Shown: positions 28,614 to 37,149 of the stretch, piece by piece | Numbering within the stretch: the stretch's first letter is position 1 | How the letters are laid out: every line of letters begins with the position of its first letter | Source of the DNA: Maricaulis sp. | Lineage (GTDB): Bacteria > Pseudomonadota > Alphaproteobacteria > Caulobacterales > Maricaulaceae | Assembly (NCBI RefSeq): GCF_017642925.1 | Contig: NZ_JAEPOL010000002.1 | Location: 1 to 64,000 of the forward strand | Length of the DNA stretch: 64,000 bases | Direction of reading: 5' to 3' | Made by a program: the position numbers and the translations under genes | The notes under the pieces: generated by a model | Told to the model about the DNA's origin: nothing | Seen by the model: only the letters and a program-made list of their open reading frames with translations | Database searches by the model: none

Positions 28614-28865
28614 ATGCAGATCACCGTCAGATACGTCGCCGCCCTGCGCGACCGGATGGGCCGCCCCGGCGATACGCTCACCCTCGCCGCTGACACCGCC
28701 GACAGCGAGGCCGTGATCGCCCGTCTGCGCGAAACCGATACCGCCGCCGAAGCCCTGGCGCATCCCTCTGTCCGGCTGATCCTGAACGACGCCATCGTGC
28801 CGCGCCCGGCCGCGCTGGCCGATGGCGACACACTGGCCTTCTGCCCGCCCTTCACGGGAGGCTGA
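28614..28865 (+). CDS. moaD: molybdopterin synthase sulfur carrier MoaD
   Basis: An 83-residue ubiquitin-fold protein ending in the essential Gly-Gly (FCPPFTGG), which is thiocarboxylated and donates sulfur to precursor Z with MoaE. The sequence ITVRYVAALRDRMGR opens the fold as usual. It sits between moaA and moaE with gaps of six bases and one base, so it is surely cotranscribed with them. Confidence 0.94.
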   Translation: MQITVRYVAALRDRMGRPGDTLTLAADTADSEAVIARLRETDTAAEALAHPSVRLILNDAIVPRPAALADGDTLAFCPPFTGG

Positions 28866-28866
28866 G

Positions 28867-29340
28867 ATGACGCGTATCGACACGGGCATACTGGACACCG
28901 CCCTCGACCCGGCCGCCGCCCTGGCGCGCCTGGCCGGTGCCGATCTCTCGGCCGGCGGCGTCGCCAGCTTTCTCGGTCAGGTGCGCCAGGAAGACGGGCT
29001 GACCGCGCTGGAGCTGGAACACTATCCCGGCGTCACCGAACAGGCCCTCGCCCGGATCGCCCGGACCGCCGCCGAGCGCTGGCAGCTGCACCGGGCCGTG
29101 ATCCACCACCGGGTCGGCCGCATGACGCCGGGCGAACCCATCGTCTTCGTCGGCGCCACCGCGCCCCACCGCCGGGCCGCCCTCGACGCGGTCGGCTATA
29201 TGATCGACCTTCTCAAGACCGAGGCGCCGTTCTGGAAACGCGTGCACACAACCAGCGGCAGCCACTGGGTCGATGCTGCGGATACAGATCGCCAGGCGGC
29301 CGATTTCTGGCTCGACCAGATGGCCAGCGAAGACGCATAG
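28867..29340 (+). CDS. moaE: molybdopterin synthase catalytic subunit MoaE
   Basis: A 157-residue large subunit of molybdopterin synthase. Family motifs are GGVASFLGQVR with LELEHYPGVTEQALARI near residues 30-60, then HRVGRMTPGEPIVFVGATAPHRRAALDAVGYMIDLLKTEAPFWKR, which carries the catalytic lysines. ATG at 28867 is used because it lies one base past the moaD stop, and an upstream in-frame ATG at 28822 sits inside moaD. It works with MoaD as a heterotetramer. Confidence 0.96.
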   Translation: MTRIDTGILDTALDPAAALARLAGADLSAGGVASFLGQVRQEDGLTALELEHYPGVTEQALARIARTAAERWQLHRAVIHHRVGRMTPGEPIVFVGATAPHRRAALDAVGYMIDLLKTEAPFWKRVHTTSGSHWVDAADTDRQAADFWLDQMASEDA

Positions 29341-29354
29341 GAGCAAAGAGCACG

Positions 29355-29840
<486 letters not shown>

Positions 29841-29933
29841 TCCGCGCCCGACCCCGGCGCGCACCCATGGTGACAGGCGTCCGGCCAGTCGCTAGCGTGA
29901 GCGCCGAACAGGGGATCAGGAGACTTCAAGATC

Positions 29934-32423
29934 ATGAAAACCGTTAGCCTTTGGCGCGCCGCCAGCTGCGCGCTCGCCTTCGCCATGGCCCCGGCCGCCC
30001 TCGCCCAGGACTGGTCGGAGGAAACCGATGGCCTTGAGCGCCGCGACGGCTTCTTCCCGCTGCATGTCGACACCGGCGACGGCCGCATCCTCGCCGAACT
30101 CTCCGAGCAGGAAGACGGTTCGCTGGGCCGCATGATCTACACCGCCCGCCTGACATCCGGCCTCGGCTCCAACCCGGTCGGTCTCGACCGCGGGCTGGGC
30201 ACGTCGTCCGAAATCCTGCGCTTCTTCCGCGTCAATGACCGCGTCTTCGCCGAATTCGAGAATACCGGCTACCGCACGCTCGGCGCCGGTCCCGACGAAG
30301 CCCGCGCGACACAGCAATCCTTCGCCCGTTCGGTCATCTGGAGCACGGATATCGTCGCCGAGGACGGCGACCGCGTGCTGATCGACCTGTCCGGTTTCCT
30401 GACCCGCGACCCGGTCGGCACAGCCGGCCAGCTGTCCGATACCGGCCAGGGCAATTTCTCCATCGACAGCGATCGCAGCGCCCCGCTGACCGACCAGGCG
30501 CTGGCCTTTCCGCTGAATGTCGAGATCGACGCCCTCCTGACCCTGTCCGGCGGCGATCCGGGATCGGAAGTCCGCGCCGTCACGCCCGATCCGCGTTCGG
30601 TGACGCTGACCGTGCACCACTCCTTCTCGGCTCTGCCCGAGGCCGGCCAGTCCATCCGCGAGGCGGACGACCGCTCGGGCGCCATCACGCTCGACTTCTA
30701 CGACATGGCTGCACCGCTCGACGAACCGGTCCGCCGGTCCTACGCGATCCGGCACCGGCTGGAGCGCGTCGATCCGACGGCCGAGAGCGGCCCTGTGGTC
30801 GAACCCATCGTCTACTATCTTGATCGCGGCACGCCGCCGCTTATCCGCGACGCCCTGATCGAAGGCGCGTCCTGGTGGGCCGAGGCCTTCGAGGCTGCCG
30901 GCTATGAAGACGCTTTCCGGGTCGAGCTTCTGCCCGAAGACGCCCACCCGCTGGATATCCGCTACAACATCATCCAGTGGGTGCACCGCCAGACCCGCGG
31001 CTGGTCCTATGGTGCGTCGGTTGTCGATCCGCGGACCGGCGAGATCATCAAGGGACATGTCATCCTGGGCAGCCAGCGCGTGCGGCAGGACCGGATGATT
31101 TTCGAGGGCCTGCTCGGCGCCGATGGCACCGGCTCCGGTGCGGCGGACGATCCGCTGGAACTGGCCCTGGCCCGTATCCGCCAGCTCTCCGCCCACGAGG
31201 TCGGCCATACGATCGGCCTGGCCCATAATTTTGCGGCCTCGGTCTCTGATCGCGCGTCGGTGATGGATTATCCGGCCCCGCTCGTGACGCTTGACGGCGC
31301 CGGCGAGATCGATACCTCGCGCGCCTACGACACCGGCATCGGCGAGTGGGACAAGGTGGCGATCACCTGGCTCTATGGCGAGTTCGGCGAGGGCGATACC
31401 GAAGCCGCCGCGCTGGACCGCATCCTCACCCAGGCCCGCGCCGACGGCCTGCTCTACATCACCGACCGCCATGCCCGCGGCAATGACAGCGCCCATCCCC
31501 AGGCCAATCTCTGGGACAATGGCGCCGACGCGGCGGACAGCCTGACGGAGACGCTCGCCGTCCGAGCAGCCGCGCTCGAGGCTTTCGGACCGCATGTGCT
31601 CGCCGAAGGCCTGCCCGCCAGCTCGCTGCGCGACGTGTTCTCGCCGATCTATCTCTACCATCGCTACCAGGCCGAAGCCGCGGCCAAGGCGATCGGCGGC
31701 GTGGTGTTCGACTATGAGCTCAACAGTGGCAGCCAGAACGGGCTACGCCCGGTCGCAGCCGCTGACCAGCGCCGCTCGCTGGACGCGCTTCTGGCAACAC
31801 TCGACCCGCAAACGCTGGACATCACCGACCGCGTCCTGGCGCTGATGGCCCCGTCGCCCTTCTCCGACTATGACGCTGCCGCGACCCGCGAGCTGTTCGA
31901 CAGCCCGGCCTATCCCGCCTTCAGCCGCACGGCTGCTGCCGGCGCCGCCGCGCGGATCACCCTCGACGCCGTGCTGGCACCGGGCCGCATGGCCCGCCTT
32001 GCCGACCAGCACGCGCGCGACAGCGGTCAGATGTCGCCGGCAGACCTGTTCGACCGGATTGAAGCGCAGGTCATGCAGACCCCGCGCGGGGAAGCCGGCC
32101 GCCTGCAGCCGGTCCGCTTTGCCGTCCAGACCGAGTATGCCGACCAGCTGCTCGACCTGGTCGCCCAGGGCTCGCCGGCTGTTGCAGCACTGGCCCGCCA
32201 GCGCCTGGAAGCCCTGGCCGCCGAAGCCCCCGGCCGGCGCGACAGCGGCGCCGAGGCGGCACACCGCCTGTGGCTGGCCCGCGCGATCGAGGCCGGACTG
32301 GACCGGTTCGACCGCGGCGAATCGCCCAGCCTGACCAGTACCGACATTCCGCCGGGCAGCCCGATCGGTGCCGACACGTGCTGGCATTGTGACAGCGCCA
32401 CGCTTCTGGGACTGGGCGAGTGA
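29934..32423 (+). CDS. secreted zinc-dependent metalloprotease (DUF5117/DUF4953 type)
   Basis: An 829-residue exported protein with a signal peptide (VSLWRAASCALAFAMAPAALAQ). The extended zinc motif HEVGHTIGLAHN (His421, Glu422, His425 and His431) marks a metzincin-like peptidase. The long N-terminal beta-rich region and C-terminal alpha domain match the DUF5117/DUF4953 family found in alphaproteobacteria and Bacteroidetes. The C-terminus has a CWHC motif. The stop overlaps the GTG start of the following lipoprotein gene, so the two are coupled. The substrate is unknown. Confidence 0.9.
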   Translation: MKTVSLWRAASCALAFAMAPAALAQDWSEETDGLERRDGFFPLHVDTGDGRILAELSEQEDGSLGRMIYTARLTSGLGSNPVGLDRGLGTSSEILRFFRVNDRVFAEFENTGYRTLGAGPDEARATQQSFARSVIWSTDIVAEDGDRVLIDLSGFLTRDPVGTAGQLSDTGQGNFSIDSDRSAPLTDQALAFPLNVEIDALLTLSGGDPGSEVRAVTPDPRSVTLTVHHSFSALPEAGQSIREADDRSGAITLDFYDMAAPLDEPVRRSYAIRHRLERVDPTAESGPVVEPIVYYLDRGTPPLIRDALIEGASWWAEAFEAAGYEDAFRVELLPEDAHPLDIRYNIIQWVHRQTRGWSYGASVVDPRTGEIIKGHVILGSQRVRQDRMIFEGLLGADGTGSGAADDPLELALARIRQLSAHEVGHTIGLAHNFAASVSDRASVMDYPAPLVTLDGAGEIDTSRAYDTGIGEWDKVAITWLYGEFGEGDTEAAALDRILTQARADGLLYITDRHARGNDSAHPQANLWDNGADAADSLTETLAVRAAALEAFGPHVLAEGLPASSLRDVFSPIYLYHRYQAEAAAKAIGGVVFDYELNSGSQNGLRPVAAADQRRSLDALLATLDPQTLDITDRVLALMAPSPFSDYDAAATRELFDSPAYPAFSRTAAAGAAARITLDAVLAPGRMARLADQHARDSGQMSPADLFDRIEAQVMQTPRGEAGRLQPVRFAVQTEYADQLLDLVAQGSPAVAALARQRLEALAAEAPGRRDSGAEAAHRLWLARAIEAGLDRFDRGESPSLTSTDIPPGSPIGADTCWHCDSATLLGLGE

Positions 32424-33493
32424 AGTCGCTCGGCTCGATCCTGGCTGCGGCCGCACTGGTGTCGGCGGCGGCCTGCTCGCCTGACGCCACGCCGCCGGCC
32501 CGTCTCGATGCGCAGGTGATTGCCCAGCGTAGCGGGACAGATGCCAGCCTGCGTGGCCTCTCCGTCGTCGATGCGCAGATCGCCTGGATCGGCGCCCCCG
32601 ACGGGCAGGTCCTGCGCACGACCGATGGCGGCGTGAACTGGACGCTGACCCGTATTCCGGATGCCGAGGGGCTCGACCTGCGGTCAGTCCATGCCTTCAG
32701 CGAAGACCGTGCCCTGTTCTTCACGGCGGGACAACCCGCCCGGCTCTATCTGACCGAAGACGGCGGCGCGAGTTTCGAAACGGTCTGGGAGGACCCGACC
32801 GGCGCGGCCTTTTTTGACGGGTTGGATTTCTGGAACGATCTTTACGGGATCGCCTTTTCCGATCCGGTCGACGGGCGTTTCCTGATCCTGCTGAGCGGCG
32901 ATGGCGGCGAAACCTGGCAGGCCGTCGAGGACGCGCCGGAAGCCCTGGAGGGCGAGGCCGGCTTTGCCGCGTCAGACAGCGCCATGGCCCTGACCCCGTC
33001 CGGCTGCGCCTTCATCGGTACAGGCGGAGGCGCGACGGCACGCATGCTGCGCAGTTGCGATTTCGGCGAAAGCTGGAGCGTCGCCGATACGCCCCTCGCG
33101 GCCGGCCGGTCCAGCGCCGGCGTTTTCTCGATCGATGCGACCGGCGAGCGGATCGTCATCGTCGGTGGCGATTTCTCGGCTGAAGACGACCGGACCGGCA
33201 ATTTCGCCTGGTCCGACGATGGTGGCAACAGCTGGGACGGGGCCTTGGAGCCCCCGCTCGGCTACCGCTCGGCCGTCACCCATCTGCCGGGCCATCCGGA
33301 CGTACTGATCGCGACCGGCCCCAATGGCACAGACATTTCCCGAAATAGCGGCGAGATCTGGGTGCCCTGGGAAGCGCTGGGCGGCCATCACGCAATCGCT
33401 TTCGCGCCCGACGGGACCGCTGGCTGGGCGGTTGGTTCCGAAGGCCGGATCACACGGATCGATCTGGAACCCGCCTCGGACCCGACGGACTGA
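32420..33493 (+). CDS. YCF48/BNR-repeat beta-propeller lipoprotein
   Basis: A 357-residue exported protein with GTG start overlapping the protease stop (GTGA). The signal sequence ends in a likely lipobox, VSAAACS, so it should be a lipoprotein. Repeated Asp-box-like motifs LRTTDGGVNW, YLTEDGGASFETVW, LLSGDGGETWQAV and AWSDDGGNSWDGA define a sialidase/YCF48-type propeller. Coupled expression suggests that it helps fold, hold or regulate the metalloprotease at the envelope. It lacks sialidase catalytic residues that I could recognise. Confidence 0.85.
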   Translation: MKSLGSILAAAALVSAAACSPDATPPARLDAQVIAQRSGTDASLRGLSVVDAQIAWIGAPDGQVLRTTDGGVNWTLTRIPDAEGLDLRSVHAFSEDRALFFTAGQPARLYLTEDGGASFETVWEDPTGAAFFDGLDFWNDLYGIAFSDPVDGRFLILLSGDGGETWQAVEDAPEALEGEAGFAASDSAMALTPSGCAFIGTGGGATARMLRSCDFGESWSVADTPLAAGRSSAGVFSIDATGERIVIVGGDFSAEDDRTGNFAWSDDGGNSWDGALEPPLGYRSAVTHLPGHPDVLIATGPNGTDISRNSGEIWVPWEALGGHHAIAFAPDGTAGWAVGSEGRITRIDLEPASDPTD

Positions 33494-33498
33494 CAAGA

Positions 33499-33527
33499 AT
33501 GGCGGGCAGGACAGTCCTGCCCGCCAT
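33499..33527. terminator. terminator between convergent lipoprotein and porin genes
   Basis: ATGGCGGGCAGGA (33499-33511) pairs perfectly with TCCTGCCCGCCAT (33515-33527) over a 3-base loop. On the minus strand it is followed by TCTTGT, a weak U-tract, and so serves the porin gene best. Confidence 0.75.
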
Positions 33528-33532
33528 CTGCC

Positions 33533-34198
33533 TTATCCGCCGAAGGATTGCGAGATGGTGGCAAAGACGCCGTCATCACCGCCATCGGACGCGCTGAAAT
33601 AGCGGATGTCCCAGCCGATATTCTCGAACACCGTGCCGGAGATACCCAGCTGGTAGTCCTCATAGTCGGCCGAGGACAAATCATCGAACCGGCTGGCGCC
33701 GACGCGGGCATCGATCGAGACAGTGTCGTTGATCGGCAAGGCGAGGCCCGTCGACACATACCAGCCCGGACCGATCTCGCCGTAGAATTCCGGCGAATAG
33801 GCCAGGCTGGCGTCCCATTCCAGCGGACCGAGCGCATGGCTCACCCCGCCGTAGATTTCGAGAAAGTTCTGGCCATCGGGACTGTCGGGGTAGAGATAGT
33901 AGATACCGCCGACATCGAAGCCGAAGCCGGCCGCTTCCCAGCTCTGTCCGATATAGAGATCCAGCTCCATGGTCGTGTCGTCGGAAAAGTCGACGCTCGA
34001 ACCCCAGACGCCGGCATACAGACCGCTTTCGTCGGAGATGTCGAAGCCGCCGGAGATCGCCGGACCATCATCGGTCTGGGAGATCCCGCGGAAGACGTAA
34101 TTGGTGGTGAGGGCGACATTGCCCTCGATGGTCTGGGCTGCGGCCGGACCGGTCAGGGCGGCAAGGACCAGGGCGGCTGTCAGGAATTTCGCTTTCAT
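33533..34198 (-). CDS. TorF-family putative porin
   Basis: A 221-residue outer-membrane protein with a clear signal peptide (KFLTAALVLAALTGPAAAQ). The start of the mature protein, IEGNVALTTNYVFRGISQTDDGPAISGGFDI, is the hallmark of the TorF/TIGR02001 family. Alternating beta strands continue to an aromatic-Gly end (QSFGG). Members are often encoded beside ammonium transporters, and amtB is 233 bases upstream on the same strand. A role in admitting nitrogen compounds is likely but unproven. The 233-base gap contains a GC-rich hairpin at 34394-34412 and no gene. Confidence 0.88.
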   Translation of the reverse strand: MKAKFLTAALVLAALTGPAAAQTIEGNVALTTNYVFRGISQTDDGPAISGGFDISDESGLYAGVWGSSVDFSDDTTMELDLYIGQSWEAAGFGFDVGGIYYLYPDSPDGQNFLEIYGGVSHALGPLEWDASLAYSPEFYGEIGPGWYVSTGLALPINDTVSIDARVGASRFDDLSSADYEDYQLGISGTVFENIGWDIRYFSASDGGDDGVFATISQSFGG

Positions 34199-34431
34199 CT
34201 TGTTACTCCTCGTTGATGTTCAGGCCTTGCTCGGCGGGCCATCGGCCGGACGCGAGCGCAGGGTCTCGGGTGCGCGCAGCTTGACTGGCGCGGATTTCAG
34301 GGACCGCGGCGGTCCGGGTCTGGACCGGAAGATGTCCGCGGCATTTCGGGACTGGGGTTCACTCGGTTCGGCCCCGGGCAGACCGGCCGGCTCGGCGACC
34401 GCCCGGGTCGCCTCGCCAGCCGGAATCCCCG

Positions 34432-35784
34432 CTACTCGGCCGGGGCCGTCGGCTTTCCCGGATCGATCGCGGCGAAGATCGATCCTGCCGGATGACCCAG
34501 CTCGGACAGGTCGCCGCCGACATTCTCGGCGTCCGGCGACAGGCGGATACCCACCGTGATCTTCAGGATCAGCCAGACCACGAAGCTGGACAGGAAGACA
34601 AAGGCACCGACGGCGCCAACGCCGACCGCCTGACCGAAGAAGGAGGCTTCGGAGTTGGTCAGCGGAACCGCCATCGTGCCCCAGATGCCGGCGAACAGGT
34701 GGACCGGAATGGCGCCCACCACGTCGTCAATGCGCACGGCCTCCAGGAATTTGGCACCGAAAGTCGCGATCACCGAGCCGACCGCGCCGATGGCAATCGC
34801 CTCGAGGATGGTCGGCGTCAGGGGTTCGGCCGTGATCGAGACCAGGCCGGCCAGCGCACCGTTGAGACAGTAGGCCAGATTGGCCTTGCCGCCGCCGAGC
34901 GCCATCGACAGGAGATACGCCGTCACCACGCCGGCCGCAGCCGCCATGTTTGTATTGGCGAAAATCTGGGAAATCGCGACCGCATCGGCTGCCGAACCCA
35001 TCGCGAGCTGGGAGGCCCCGTTGAAGCCGAACCAGCCGAACCAGAGGATGAACGTCCCCAGCGTGGCAAGCGGCAGGGAAGACGGCACCATCGGCGTTGC
35101 GTTCGGACCGAACCGGCCTGTACGGGCCCCCAGCAGGATCGCGCCCGCAAGTGCAGCCCAACCGCCTGTGGAGTGGACCAGCGTCGATCCGGCAAAGTCT
35201 GAGAAGCCGAAATCGCTGTCGAGCCAGCCGGCACCCCATTCCCAGGAGCCCTGGACGGGATAGATCACGGCAGCGAGCACCACGACAAAGATAAAGAAGG
35301 GACCGAGCTTGACGCGCTCCGCGATCGTGCCGGACACGATCGAGGCCGCAGTGGCGACGAACACCATCTGGAAGAACCAGTCGGACGCTGCAGCATAGCC
35401 GGTCTCGAGCGAGATTTCGGCGTCACTGGCCAGTTCGGACGGCCCCCAGATCGCGGGCATGCCGAAATACGGTGTCTCGCCGCCATACATGATCTGGTAG
35501 CCGACCAGATAGAACATGATGCCCGCGATCGAGTAGAGCGCGATATTCTTCAGGCAGATCGCGGCGGCGTGCTTGGTCCGCACGAAGCCGACCTCCAGCA
35601 TCGCGAACCCGGCCGCCATCAGCATGACCAGGAAGCCGCCGATCAGGAAAAGCAGCGTGTTGAAAACGAATGCGGTTTCTTCGGACACCTCGGCCTGGGC
35701 CGGACCGGCGACCAGGGCGCCGGCCGCCAGCGCGACAAGCGCGCCGCCAAGAAGTGTCTTTCGTGTCTTCATTGTGCCAATCAT
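34432..35784 (-). CDS. amtB: ammonium transporter
   Basis: A 450-residue Amt/Rh channel. A signal-like N-terminus ending in PAQA is followed by 11 membrane helices. Typical stretches are ADWFFQMVF-like SDWFFQMVFVATAASIVSGTIAER, GSTLVHSTGGWAALAGA (first pore His), LGTFILWFGWFGFNGAS and GAIPVHLFAGIWGT (second pore His). ATG at 35784 has GGGGGG just upstream; ATG at 35772 has none. No glnK gene is adjacent. Expression is presumably nitrogen-controlled from the long upstream region. Confidence 0.97.
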   Translation of the reverse strand: MIGTMKTRKTLLGGALVALAAGALVAGPAQAEVSEETAFVFNTLLFLIGGFLVMLMAAGFAMLEVGFVRTKHAAAICLKNIALYSIAGIMFYLVGYQIMYGGETPYFGMPAIWGPSELASDAEISLETGYAAASDWFFQMVFVATAASIVSGTIAERVKLGPFFIFVVVLAAVIYPVQGSWEWGAGWLDSDFGFSDFAGSTLVHSTGGWAALAGAILLGARTGRFGPNATPMVPSSLPLATLGTFILWFGWFGFNGASQLAMGSAADAVAISQIFANTNMAAAAGVVTAYLLSMALGGGKANLAYCLNGALAGLVSITAEPLTPTILEAIAIGAVGSVIATFGAKFLEAVRIDDVVGAIPVHLFAGIWGTMAVPLTNSEASFFGQAVGVGAVGAFVFLSSFVVWLILKITVGIRLSPDAENVGGDLSELGHPAGSIFAAIDPGKPTAPAE

Positions 35785-36157
35785 TGGGATCCCCCCGCTC
35801 TGGCAACCATCCCTTGAACCGCCTGCGGGTGAGCCTCGCGCACCGGTCGCATGCGGTGAAACCGTTCTTGATTGAACGGTCCGCTTGTTCGACTCGGATC
35901 TGACTTGTGCACGAATATTGCGCGCAATAGCGAAACGCCTGCTTCGCCGGGCAAGTTGATCCCTACCGCCTTCTGGCGGCGGCGGATCCCATCAACGCGC
36001 TCTGTGGTGCGGCCGCGTCAGCGCGGCTCGTTGTTTGACAACCCTATGACACCGAATGCTGCGCTGCAACATTTTTCTTGAAGGTGGAATTTTACAGGCT
36101 TTTCGTGCGTATTTTTGGTCGCCTGACCACTCTGCGGGATATTTTCCCATTCTGGGG
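35785..36157 (-). promoter_or_regulatory. amtB upstream region with two inverted repeats
   Basis: Noncoding and AT-richer than its surroundings. ACCGTTC/GAACGGT (35861-35867 with 35874-35880) is a perfect 7-bp inverted repeat. TATTGCGCGCAATA (35916-35929) is a perfect 14-bp palindrome. These are candidate nitrogen-regulator sites upstream of amtB. I found no convincing sigma-54 box (TGGCAC-N5-TTGC) on the minus strand. Confidence 0.45.
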
Positions 36158-36185
36158 AAAAGAGCTGGCGGCCGTCGCCGCCAGC
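36158..36185 (-). terminator. terminator downstream of DUF454 gene
   Basis: GCTGGCGGC (36164-36172) pairs perfectly with GCCGCCAGC (36177-36185). On the minus strand the stem is followed by TCTTTT. A second perfect hairpin, TTTTCCC/GGGAAAA, follows at 36142-36161. It lies about 160 bases past the DUF454 stop. Confidence 0.7.
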
Positions 36186-36346
36186 AGTTCAATCCACAGA
36201 GTCGCGACATGATCGGATGCCGCGGGAAAATCAGCGGCCCTCGCCCGAACCGCGGTCAACCGGTTTCATGCAATTTTTTGCCGCTATACCACCATTGCCC
36301 GGAATTGAGACAGACTGCCCGGATTTCGAGCAAGATGAACGGCGCA

Positions 36347-36721
36347 TCAGCTTTCCGGACGCCGCGGACCGTCCGGACGGGTGAGAATGAAGGTCGCGGA
36401 TGCGCCCAGAACCAGCGCCTGGATGAGTAGCAGGCGGGGGCCGACACCGACAGCCCAGCTGACCAGAAGCGCCACCAGCATGGCGGCGACGGCGAGCAGT
36501 TTGGAGCGGCGGTCAATCCCGCCATGCTCGCGCCAGTTCCGGATCATCGGACCGAAATGCCTGTGATCGACCAGCCAGTCATGCAGCCGCTGCGAGCTCC
36601 GCGCGAAGGCGAAGACCGCCAGAAGCAGAAAGGGTGTCGTCGGCAAAAGGGGAAGCGCAGCTCCGGCAATTGCCAGTCCGACGCACACACCTCCGAATGC
36701 CAGCCATAACAAGCGAACCAT
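36347..36721 (-). CDS. DUF454 (YbaN-type) inner-membrane protein
   Basis: A 124-residue protein with three hydrophobic segments (about residues 4-22, 25-42 and 75-112, the last probably two helices). The DUF454 signature GAALPLLPTTPFLLLAVFAFARSS, with FGPMIRNWREHGGID, is clear. Function is unknown. It is divergent from the ilv leader, with 195 bases between, so the two promoters share that gap. Confidence 0.85.
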   Translation of the reverse strand: MVRLLWLAFGGVCVGLAIAGAALPLLPTTPFLLLAVFAFARSSQRLHDWLVDHRHFGPMIRNWREHGGIDRRSKLLAVAAMLVALLVSWAVGVGPRLLLIQALVLGASATFILTRPDGPRRPES

Positions 36722-36916
36722 GATGCGTCAGCCTACCGTGAAACGCACGATTCTGCGCCTTGAAATTCCATTGCGCGGGAACCCTCCCGTTCGCTGTTTT
36801 TTGCTCACACTGACCCCGATATGCGATTTGGTGCAGAAATTTTCCAATTGAGGGGTTGCAATCATGATCGAGTGCGGTCACGCTGCAGCGCAATAGGAAA
36901 CAGGAATACCCCTGTC

Positions 36917-37060
36917 ATGTCGATGAACGCCATTGCCCAGCCGGTTCTTCCGGCCGCCGCCCTCGAGGGCGCGCGGGCAGGTTCGCTCGGCCTCCTCCTT
37001 CTCGTACTTGTACTTATTATCACCCCCATAACGGGAGTGGCGTACGCGCCTGCCGGCTAG
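36917..37060 (+). CDS. ilvL: branched-chain amino acid leader peptide (attenuator)
   Basis: A 47-residue leader. Residues 24-41 read [18 protein letters not shown], so 13 of 18 are Leu, Val or Ile. This is the hallmark of ilv attenuation control peptides. AGGAA lies 10 bases before the ATG. The stop at 37058 is 24 bases before the strong terminator at 37084-37128, which in turn precedes ilvD. By the established ilv mechanism, ribosome stalling at scarce charged tRNA would free the control segment 37032-37040 and permit readthrough. The peptide itself probably has no other function. Confidence 0.9.
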   Translation: MSMNAIAQPVLPAAALEGARAGSLGLLLLVLVLIITPITGVAYAPAG

Positions 37061-37128
37061 GTAAAAACCAAAGCAAAGGCAGACACGAAAAACCCCGCTC
37101 CCGGAACCTGGGAGCGGGGTTTTTCGTG
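37032..37128 (+). promoter_or_regulatory. ilv attenuator: antiterminator and terminator
   Basis: The terminator is a 19-bp perfect stem: left arm 37084-37102, right arm 37110-37128, with GGGG then TTTTT in the right arm. A competing antiterminator is visible. CGGGAGTGG (37032-37040), inside leader codons 39-41, can pair over nine bases (one G-U) with CCGCTCCCG (37095-37103), destroying the terminator's left arm. A ribosome finishing the leader would cover this segment and allow termination. One stalled in the Leu/Val run would leave it free. Confidence 0.88.
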
Positions 37129-37149
37129 TTCGCCGCACGGAAAGCTTCG

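Noticed and set aside
36142-36185. a structured small RNA made of two hairpins
   Set aside because: The first stem followed by TCTTTT on the minus strand is explained as the DUF454 terminator. Independent RNA evidence is lacking.
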